DNA from: Anaeramoeba ignava
Lineage: Eukaryota; Metamonada; Anaeramoebidae
NCBI GenBank assembly: GCA_028826165.1
Contig: JAPDFW010000085.1
Span: forward strand, 1 to 64,000
Direction: 5' to 3'
DNA length: 64,000 nucleotides
Both the position numbers and the translations under genes were made by a program. The notes below the pieces were generated by a model, which worked only from the letters and a program-made list of their open reading frames with translations, was not told the DNA's origin and ran no database searches. Positions within the stretch are counted from its first letter, which is position 1. The number at the start of each line of letters is the position of its first letter. This document shows positions 55,036 to 64,000 of the stretch, in pieces.

Positions 55036-56285
55036 ATAATTCCAAAATAATTGAAATGTGAAATAAATTGATTTAAAAATTGATTAATAAATTGATTAAT
55101 AAATTGATTAATAAATTGATTTAAAAATTGATTAATAAATTGATTAATAAATTAATTATTAAATTGATTAATAAATTAATTATTAAATTGATTAATAAAT
55201 TGATTAATAAATTGATTAATAAATTGATTTAAAAATGTGGAATAAATTGATTAAAAATTGATTAATAAATTGATTAATAAATTGATTTAAAAATTGATTT
55301 AAAAATTGATTTAAAAATTGATTAATAAATTGATTAATAAATTGATTAATAAATTGATTAATGAATTGATTAATAAATTGATTTAAAAATTGATTTAAAA
55401 ATTGATTTAAAAATTGATTTATAAATTGATTTATAAATTGATTAATAAAATTGATTAATAAATTGATTAATAAATTAATTATTAAATTGATTAATAAATT
55501 AATTAATAAATTGATTTTAAAAATTGATTAAAAATTGATTAAATTGATTAATAAAATTGATTAATAAATTGTTTTTATAAATTGATTAATAAATTGATTT
55601 AAAAATAATTGATTAATAATAAATTGATTAATAAATTAATTAATAAATTGATTAATAAATTGATTAATAAATTGATTTAAAAATTGATTTAAAAATTGAT
55701 TAATAAATGTGGAATAAATTGATTAATAAATTGATTAATAAATTGATTAATAAATTGATTTATAAATTGATTTAAAAATTGATTAATAAATTGATTTATA
55801 AATTGATTTAAAAATTGATTAATAAATGTGGAATAAATTGATTAATAAATTGATTAATAAAATTGATTAATAAATTGATTAATAAATTGATTAATAAAAT
55901 TGATTAATAAATTGATTAATAAATTGATTAATAAATTGATTTATAAATTGATTTAAAAATTGATTAATAAATTGATTAAATTGATTAATAAATTGATTAA
56001 TAAATTGATTAATAAATTGATTTAAAAATTGATTAATAAATTGATTAATAAATAAATTGATTTAAAAATTGATTTAAAAATTGATTTAAAAATTGATTAA
56101 TAAATTGATTAATAAATTGATTAATAAATTGATTAATAAATTGATTTAAAAATTGGAATAAAAATTGATTTAAAAATTGATTAATAAATTGATTAATAAA
56201 TTGATTAATAAATTGATTAATAAATTGATTTAAAAATTGGAATAAAAATTGATTTAAAAATTGATTAATAAAAATGGAATAAATT
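55036..56285. repeat. intergenic satellite, period about 13 bp (ATTGATTAATAA)
   Basis: About 1.25 kb of AAATTGATTAATA units with AAATTGATTTAAA variants. Rare GTGGAATAAATTG segments break the array (about 55236, 55708 and 55826; a GGAATAAAAATTG form occurs near 56155 and 56240), so a higher-order unit may exist. It lies between the F-BAR start and the RhoGEF stop. No coding potential. Confidence 0.9.
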
Positions 56286-56342
56286 AAAAATTTGTTTCAT
56301 TTCTTCAAATTTTTTTCCTTATTAAAAACAAAAACAAAAAAT

Positions 56343-59300
56343 TCAAATCTGGAAAAAAAACTTTGATGAAGGAGGAAGTTGAGTTGTAAGTAATCTAATA
56401 AAATTCAAATCAACTGTTGTTTGATATTTTTGTTGAATCCATTTAACAACAACTCTTTCAAGAGAATCTTTTGATTTTGTTTGAATCAAAAATTTATGTT
56501 TCTTAACAACAGGATTGCTCTCATTAAGAAGAGCATAAAAAAATAAACAAGTCCATAAAGGATCGCCTAAAGAATTTTGTGATAAATTTGGAAGAGAATT
56601 TGTAATGTCTTCAAAATCAGAATCAGAAAAATCAAATTCACTTTTTTCATATTCACTAAATACTGGAAATGATGGAGTTGTTGGAACTTTTCTCATCATT
56701 GGATTTATTTGATTTTGATTTTGATTTTGATTTTGGTTTTTTTTCTTTTTCTTTTTCTTTTTATCCTTTTTTTTCTTTTCAATTTCTTGAATTTCTTGAA
56801 TTTCTTGGAAATCAAATTCACTAAAAGAAACATCTTTTGATTTTGAACGAACTTTGAATATAAAACTTGAATCGGAATCAGAATCAAAATTCATTTTCAA
56901 ATCCGGAACAGAAATCATGATTGGAGATTCAACAAAGGATTTGCGATTTGATTCTCTTGTAAATTGAAGATCTTCATCAAATCTTTTTTTTTGATTTTGA
57001 AGAAAATCAATCACAGAATCATTGATTGCAACAGCAAGTGCACGAACCCAAGTTTCAATGATTTTCTGACTCTCGCTCCCAAAAACAAATGTGCCTTGAG
57101 GAGTAGTCATTTTGAATGTGTATTGAATAGGCCCTTTGTTATTTAAAGGAACAATTGGATGTAAAAATATTTTCATTGTTGAAAGTCGATATTGAACTTG
57201 GAAAAATGTTTGCTTGCTTGTTTTGCACACAAGAAGCATATCGCTGAAAAGAAACAAATAGCGCGGTGAAAATGTTGTGTTCGGATTCAAAATAGGAAGC
57301 TCAGGAACAAGTGCGTTTTGGATCGCTATTGAATGAACTTTGCGAAGTTTTTTTGCATAAAATTTTTGTATTGATTGCTTGTCAACTTTTTCTTGATTGA
57401 GTTTTTGTGTGAATTTTGGATCGATGTTTGCTTCAGGAACAAAAATCGGATTTGTAGTTGTTTGCTGTTGATTGTTGTTGTTGTTTGTGGTATTTGATTC
57501 GCTTTGTTGTTTCCAGTTTTGAGGATCACTGATCGAATCAGAACACAAAGAAACACCATCATGTGAATGAGAAAGATGATAGTGGTTCGTTGGTGAGCGA
57601 AGTAGTGTTTTTTGACTATAATAAGACTGGGTCAACATGTGATTTTTTGGTAGATGCGTATTTGTTCTTTTTTGAGATTGATGAATTTGTTGTTGGTTCA
57701 GATTTTGTATATTTTGTGGTATGTGTTGATTGAAATCAATCAAATAAAGAACACCTTCAAGTCGGAATTTGCGTGATTTGCTCCCACTCAGATTGATATT
57801 TGTTCCCGAAATCATTTTCTGGATATTCTCAATTTTGAACGAATCTTCGTACTTTCTTTTTGTTTCGTTGATATTGTTTGCATATTCTTTCATTAATGTC
57901 AAAGCATTTTGAAGTGAAGAATAATCGGGATGATCTTCCGGAGTTGATTTCAGAACCTCCTTGGAGAAGAAGAGGGTATTGAGCTATGCGTTGTACCGGC
58001 TTTATCAAGACTGAATCCAGTGAGAGCTTTTCTTGGCTCATCCCAATCGATGTTGTTTTGCTGAGATTTGCGAATGGATTGTTTCCTGACATTTTCCGTT
58101 TTATTGTATTTTTTAGCATTTCATAATTCAGGTTAAAATCGGCGTATTTTGTCATTGTTGGCGCAAAATCAGTCATAACATCTCCAATCCCAACATCATA
58201 ATTCCAGTTCGCAATTTTTAATTCAAATTGGTTAAGCAAACTTACATTAGCGTTAACAATTTGTTCCACATTTTCCAAAAGTGGTAAAATATCTTCGTTT
58301 TGAGAAAAAGTCTTCATCAAAGGAACGATAACAATATCAAGAAGATCTTTGATTGAAAAGACATAATTCCGCTCAGTTTCTACAAGCTCGAGAATTGATG
58401 ATACCCGTTGAAACTCTTTATTCACAAGCTCTTTACAAGGTGAATTGTATTTTGTCGCCAGTATATGAGGACGCTCTTCGGGATGAGGAAGCAATAGATC
58501 CGCGCCTGCTTGCAGAAGACGTTTGCAGATCGCAACATCTCCCCATTGAACTGCAAGATGGAGCGGATACTCCCTTTTTTTGTTCATAACGTTTGGATTT
58601 TCTGTCTTTTCAAGAATAATTTCAAATATTTTCGGATTTTTGGAACTGAGCGCGTAATGCAGATATGTATTTCCTTCTGAATCAATGATATCCATCAGGT
58701 AATTTTCGCTGATTAACTTCTTGACATTTTCTTCATCCGTTGATAAAATGGCTTCTTTTAAAGGCGATGGACTTCCCTTTAAAAGTAGATATTCTGCTAT
58801 TTTTTCATGCCAATCCTTGTTTGCCAAATCAAATGGTATTTTTCCATGAAGATCTTTAATTGCAAGATCAGCTCCAAAATTAACAAGCAATTTGACACAT
58901 TCAAAATGTCGATTTGAACTGGCCAAATGAAGTGGTGTTTTTTGTTGATCATTTTGACAGTCAATTTTGGCTCCTTTTGTGATTAAGAATTTCAAACTCA
59001 ATATCTGACCATTTCCTGCAGCCAAATGAAGAGCAGTCCAACCGTTGGAATTAAAAGCATCAATATTGGTGCTTATCAATTGGATCCATGAAAGAAACTT
59101 GGGTTTTGAGAACATGACAGCATAATGCAAAGTTGTATTTCCTTTATGGTCGGTTAAATTGACATCAAGTCCCGAATTTAGCAAAGTTTTAAAGCATCCT
59201 AAATTCTTGTTGAATTTGATACACAGATGAAGCGGTGGGATTTTATCTGCTGTTGGTTTGACTTCAATTCCTTTTTCAATCAAATTTTGCAGTATTTCTG

Positions 59301-62300
59301 CTTGCTCTTCTTCAATCGCATAATGAAGTGCATTATTCCCTTCTTTATCGTTTAAATTGATGTTGGAATTTTTCTTGATGAGAAGCTTTGCAGTTTCTAT
59401 TTGGTGTTTTTTTATTGCCAACATGAGGAATGATCTTCCTTTGGAATCCTGAATATTGAGATTAACTGGGATTTTTGTTTGTGAAGTAAGAAGCATAAAA
59501 ATAACTTGGATATGTCCATTTTGGATTGCTATTCCAAGTGGTGTTTGATTTTCTGAGTCAAGCAAGTTTGGATTTGCTCCAAATTTCAAGAGTTCGCCAA
59601 TCATCACTGAATTTCCAGTTTTGGAACATAAATGAAGCGGTGTTATTTGTTGATGATTTGTTGGGTTGATATCAACCAATGATTTTTCAAGTATGATTTT
59701 TGCTATATCATCTTGATTTTGAAGAATTGCTGTGTGTAAAAATGTGTTTCCTTCAAGATCTTGGAAAGAGAAATCGGGGTTTTGCTGAAGCAATAAATTA
59801 AATATTTGTACTTTTCCTTCGTTGATTGATAAACTTAAAGGTGAACATTTTGTTCGATCAATAGAATTGATTTGATTTTTTTTTTTGAGAAGTTCTTTAA
59901 CAATTTTAATGTTTCCTTTTTGTATTGAGAGGTGAAGAGGTCTATTTCCTTCTAGATCAAAATCTAATTTTGGATATTTTAATTTGAATATTTTAATTTG
60001 AATATTTATTTTAAATATTTTATTTGGATATTTAATTTGAATATTTTATTTAAATATTTAATTTGAATATTTAATTTGAATATTTTAATTTGAATATTTT
60101 AATTTGAATATTTTAATTTAAATATTTTTAATTTGAATATTTATTTGAATATTTTTAATTTAAATATTTTTAATTTGAATATTTTTAATTTAAATATTTT
60201 AATTTGAATATTTTTAATTTGAATATTTTTAATTTGAATATTTTAATTTGAATATTTTAATTTGAATATTTTAATTTGAATATTTAATTTGAATATTTAA
60301 TTTGAATATTTAATTTGAATATTTATTTGAATATTTAATTTGGATATTTAATTTGAATATTTATTTTAATATTTAATTTGGATATTTAATTTGGATATTT
60401 ATTTTAAATATTTTTAAATATTTTATTTTAAATATTTTAATTTGAATATTTTTAATTTGAATATTTATTTAAATATTTATTTTATACCATCAAAATCCAT
60501 TTCTTTTTCCTTGTCTTTTTCCTTGTCTGTTTCCCTTTCTTTATACTTTAAAAAACTTCTAATTTTTTTAATATTTCCTTGTTTAATCATTTCATGTAAA
60601 GGAAACTGAGGAGAATTTTTTTGTAAATAATTGCAAATTTCGAAAAAATTATTTCTTTCAGCTTCAACATAAGGAGTTAAATAATTTTCATCAACAACAT
60701 TAACTTTAGCATCATTTTGAACCAAAATTTTCACAATTTCTAGATTCCCACTTAATACTGAATAATGTAAAGCTGTTTTTCCTGCTTTTGACAAAGCATT
60801 TAAATCAATTTTTTCCTTAAATTTCATAATTTCCTTCATCATTTCAACTCTTGAATTTTTTGCTAATAAATGAATTGGTAAAAATCCCTTTTTATTCATT
60901 TGTGTAATTGGAGTTATTTTTTGAATTAATGTTGAAAATGATTGAAATCGATTTTCAGTTATTGCTATATTAATTGGATAATTTCCTGCATTATTAGTAA
61001 CTGAAATTAAAGAAGAATCAGCATCTAATAAAGATTCAATAATTTCTGAATTATTTGAAAATGAAGCCCAATGAAGACAATTCCTTTTAAAATTTGATAT
61101 ATAATTTTGATATAAATATAAATATTGAATATAAATATAAATATAAATATAAATATAAATATAAATATAAATATAAATATAAATATAAATATAAATATTT
61201 AAAATAAATATAAATATAAATATAAATATAAATATAAATATAAATATAAATATAAATATAAATATAAATATTAATATAAATATAAATATAAATATAAATA
61301 TAAATATAAATATAAATATAAATATAAATATAAATATAAATATAAATATAAATATAATTATAAAATATAAATATAATTATAAATATAAATATAAATTATA
61401 AATATAAATATAAATATAAATATAAATATAAATATAAAATATAAATATAAATATAAATATAAATATAAATATAAATATAAATATAAATATAAATATAAAT
61501 ATAAAATATAAATAAATATAAATATAAAAATATAATTATAAATATAAATTATAAATATAAATATAAAATATTAAATATAAATAAAACATAAACAATTATA
61601 AATATAAATATAAATATAAATATAATTATAAATATAAATATAAATATAAATATAAATATAAAATATAATTATAAATATAATTATAAATATAAATATAAAT
61701 ATAAATATAAAATATAAATATAAAATATAAAATATAAATATAAATATAAATATAAATATAAATATAAATATAAATATAAATATAAATATAAATATAAATA
61801 TAAATATAAATATAATTATAAATATAAATATAATTATAAATATAAATATAAATATAAATATAAATATAAATATAAATATAATATTAATATAAATATAAAT
61901 ATAAATATAAATATAAATATAAATATAAATATAAATATAAATATAAATATAAATATAAATATAAATATAAATATAAATATAAATATAAATATAAATATAA
62001 ATATAAATATAAATATAAATATAAATATAAATATAATTATTAATATAAATATTGGATCAAATTTTGATTGATTTTTTGATTAAATTTTTCATTTGAATTT
62101 AATTACCATCCTCTTTGATCTTTAATTTGAAGTTTAGCCTTTTCAGAAATAAGTAAATTAACAAAAGAAATTTTATTAAACCAACAAGAATATTGAAGAG
62201 GAGTTAAACCCGAAGTTGTTTCAGGTAAATTAATATCAATACCAGAACTAATCAATATTTTGGCAACTTCTATATAATTTTTGGCAATTGAAATATGTAA

Positions 62301-62429
62301 GGCTGTTTCTCCTGATCGACTTAATTGATTGATTTCTTTTGGATTCTTAAATTTATTTATCATTTTTTTAACTTCGTCTTCTTTTCCTTTTTCACATGAA
62401 ATTAAAAATGAACTTGTTTTCTCATTCAT
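56343..62429 (-). CDS. large ankyrin-DH-PH protein (RhoGEF), with a 1-bp frameshift
   Basis: Exons 62429-62107, 61083-60488 and 59963-56343 join in phase. About 1512 residues result if one extra G near 57962 is ignored. About 23 ankyrin repeats fill residues 1-800. The DH (RhoGEF) domain, about 820-1005, has [19 protein letters not shown] (CR1) and [19 protein letters not shown] (CR3). A PH domain, about 1040-1285, has [15 protein letters not shown] and [13 protein letters not shown], and is split by a long Ser/Asn/Gln insert (bases about 57420-57700). A unique tail ([13 protein letters not shown]) follows. DH-PH proteins load GTP onto Rho/Rac GTPases and the ankyrin part would position the enzyme. 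This gene is richer in G and C than its surroundings. Its ankyrin repeats are of an ordinary type, unlike those of the array. Confidence 0.88.
57957..57964 (-). other. frameshift site in the DH domain
   Basis: On the coding strand CTCCAAGGAGGTTCTG is found. Before it the frame gives QYPLLLQ; one base later the other frame gives [20 protein letters not shown], the expected end of DH helix CR3. Removing one G joins them, and the final exon then has a whole number of codons. Confidence 0.85.
59970..60485 (-). repeat. TTTGAATATT(T)AA repeat in intron 2 of the RhoGEF gene
   Basis: About 515 bp of AATTTGAATATTT units fill the whole intron from just after the donor to the acceptor. Confidence 0.9.
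61100..62050 (-). repeat. ATATAA repeat in intron 1 of the RhoGEF gene
   Basis: About 950 bp of very regular ATATAA hexamers with a few ATATAATT variants. It is the cleanest tandem repeat in the window and so probably length-variable. Confidence 0.92.
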
Positions 62430-62768
62430 TGCTTTTTTAAAACAATTTCGAAAAGTGAAAAAAAATTGAAAAGAAAAAAAAAATGAAAAAAAATTTTTTT
62501 TAATTTAAAAAATTTTAATTTTTTTTTGCTTTTTTTTAAAAATTTTTCTTAAATTTTTTAATAATAATTTTTAAATACATTTAATAATTTTAAATAAGAG
62601 AAATAATTCCAAATATTTAAAATTAAAAAGAAATTTGATTTTTCCAAAAATTTTTTTTTTCTTTCTTTTTTTTTTTTAAAAGAAAATAAGATTTAAAGTG
62701 AAAACTTTTTCTTTTTCTTTTTCTTTTTCTTTTTCTTATTACAAAAAAAATTTTATTTAATTAATTAA
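62430..62768. other. spacer between the coiled-coil gene and the RhoGEF start
   Basis: 339 bp with poly-T/poly-A runs and a short CTTTTT repeat (62706-62738). No gene or clear signal beyond the presumed promoter of the RhoGEF gene and the 3' end of the neighbour. Confidence 0.5.
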
Positions 62769-64000
62769 TTAATTCTTTTGATTTGAAATATTTGAAGGTA
62801 AATAACCAGAAAAAGATAATTCAGTTTTTTTCTTTTCTAATTTTCCAGATAAAGTTGTAATATCACTTTGATTTGATTTAATTTGTCGACTTTTTTGGTG
62901 TGTTTGTTGTGAAAAAAAATCCGATTGTTCATTTCTTTGTTCCTGAATAGTTTCAATATATTTTTCAAGAAGAAAAATATAAGTTTCAAGATTGATTTTT
63001 TTTGATTCCAAATATTCTCTTAAATTTTCAGTTAATTCTTCTTGTTCTTCTTTGAATTTTTCAATTTCTTCTTCAGGAATTAATTTTTCTGTAATAGATT
63101 CTATTTTGCTTTGAATATCTTTCATTAATTCATTTATAATTTTTTGGATTTCTGGATCTTCGTTTTCTTTTGAAAGTTTTTTAATTTCTGAAATTGTTAT
63201 TTGATATTCATTTATGATGTTTTTGTAATATTCTTGATATATTTCATGTTCATCAAAAAGTGATTTATTCATTCTATGGAATTCATGATAAGATAAAAAT
63301 TCAATTTCTTTTTCTTCTGGATTATTTTTAGGTTTTGTTTGTTGTTCAAATTCTGTATATTTTTGTGTGTGTCATGTAAATATTCAAAAAAATAAAAAAA
63401 TAAATATAAATAAATAAATAATACCTTGAATTTGTTGAGTTAAAAATATTAAATTATCCGATAAATTGAAAATTGTATCTTGTTGTTCATTAAATTGATC
63501 TCTAAGTTGATCATTTTCTTCCTGAAGGATATTTTGTTCATAATTTTCTTCATGATAAAATTTATTGAGTAAATGATGAAAAGAAGAAAATGGACTTTCA
63601 AAAAGAATTGAAAGATTTCTTTCGCTTTCTTTTTATTTTGTTATTTTTTTTTTCGAATTAAATTCTAAATAATTAACATTTAGTTTTTATATTAATAAAA
63701 ATATTCTTACCTTGTTTTTTAAGAGGAAATTGAGGTTGTTTTTGTTGGATTGTATTTTTCGAAACTGTATTTCTTCTTAATTTTGGGATATTTTCTGAAT
63801 TTTTAATTATATTTAAATTTAATTGATTTAGATTTTGATTTTCGATTTTCATTTTCATTTTGATTTTCATTTTGATTTTCATTTTCATTTTCAGTTTCTG
63901 AAAGTAATAAACTTGAATCATCTACTTTTGATTCTTCTTGAATATGATTTTCAGAAAATTTATCATCTTCATCAGAATCATTTGGAAATAAATTTCCACG
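62769..64000 (-). CDS. coiled-coil protein of unknown function, 5' part outside the window
   Basis: Exons 64000(open)-63711, 63628-63425 and 63352-62769 splice in phase (donors GTAAGA and GTATTA). The last exon codes a charged, helical segment with EKLIPEEEIEKFKEEQEEL and ETYIFLLEKYIETIQEQRNE, then a Ser/Gln tail (HQKSRQIKSNQSD). The middle exon has NLSILFESPFSSFHHLLN and QEENDQLRDQFNEQQDTIF. The first visible exon has an acidic start (PNDSDEDDKF), an Asn-Glu run and then LRRNTVSKNTIQQKQPQF. Between the acidic part and the rest the frame changes at about 63844, where one extra base interrupts the regular NENENEN pattern. No known domain is recognised; a structural or trafficking role would be a guess. 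Confidence 0.65.

Noticed and set aside
61100-62050. ATATAA tract as a telomere or centromere
   Set aside because: It lies inside an intron whose flanking exons join in frame, with ordinary genes on both sides, and it lacks the G-rich strand of telomeres.
1-64000. Transposons or insertion sequences driving the duplications
   Set aside because: No transposase, reverse transcriptase, terminal inverted repeats or target duplications were found. Homology between repeats is enough to explain unequal exchange.
1-64000. tRNA, rRNA or riboswitch genes
   Set aside because: No stretch with the needed G/C-rich stems or conserved boxes was seen; the only G/C-richer DNA is coding (RhoGEF, gene #6, membrane protein).

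Overview
The window is very AT-rich nuclear DNA from a microbial eukaryote. The right-hand genes have GT..AG introns whose exons join in frame. TAA and TGA act as stops. The proteins belong to eukaryotic families: ankyrin (ANK), BTB/POZ, ceramide synthase, F-BAR/SH3, and DH-PH RhoGEF. Simple repeats run through introns, spacers and even exons. I see no bacterial operons, tRNA, rRNA or transposase genes. My best guess is a free-living amoeboid or flagellate protist, perhaps an Anaeramoeba-like lineage. That guess rests only on memory of ANK- and Asn/Gln-rich proteomes and is not shown by the sequence.

Bases 1-40357: a head-to-tail array of 16 intronless genes, all on the minus strand, separated by 51-120 bp. 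I number them #1-#16 from left to right. Each encodes 8-26 ankyrin repeats, a short degenerate BTB domain (BTB1), a charged linker with a conserved INEEFFKEIG..WIKSKSKR segment, and a fuller BTB/POZ domain (BTB2). #2, #6, #8, #9, #11, #12, #14 and #16 read through. #1 runs off the left edge. #4 is one gene only if two compensating slips in an Asn-Gln tract are accepted. #3, #5, #7 and #10 carry 1-bp frameshifts near or in the BTB part. #13 and #15 are decaying. Three subfamilies can be recognised: #1-#4, #5/#7/#8 (with #6 and #9 apart), and #10-#16. The last group shares an MENQELNNLL-type start, a KKRK tail and a stem-loop directly after the stop in several members.

Bases 40358-44930: two tandem, plus-strand, five-exon ceramide synthase (LAG1/TLC) genes with identical splice positions. 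Each is preceded by the same palindrome and followed by the same kind of simple repeat. A decayed piece of an ANK-BTB gene lies between them. Bases 44964-46951: an ANK-BTB-BTB gene (#17) on the minus strand with introns, one ankyrin repeat per exon. It is a plausible relative of the intronless array's founder.

Bases 47117-64000: ordinary intron-containing genes on the minus strand. They are a secreted/type I membrane protein, an F-BAR protein with two SH3 domains, a large ankyrin-DH-PH protein with one frameshift in the DH domain, and the 3' part of a coiled-coil gene. Most of the long introns carry their own satellite repeat.

Functionally, the array looks like a repertoire of recognition scaffolds. 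The ANK part is variable and the BTB part conserved, which would suit cullin-3 ubiquitin ligase adaptors, but this is inference from domain families. The F-BAR and RhoGEF genes suggest membrane and actin control. The LAG1 pair makes sphingolipid precursors in the ER. Nothing in the sequence ties these groups into one pathway.
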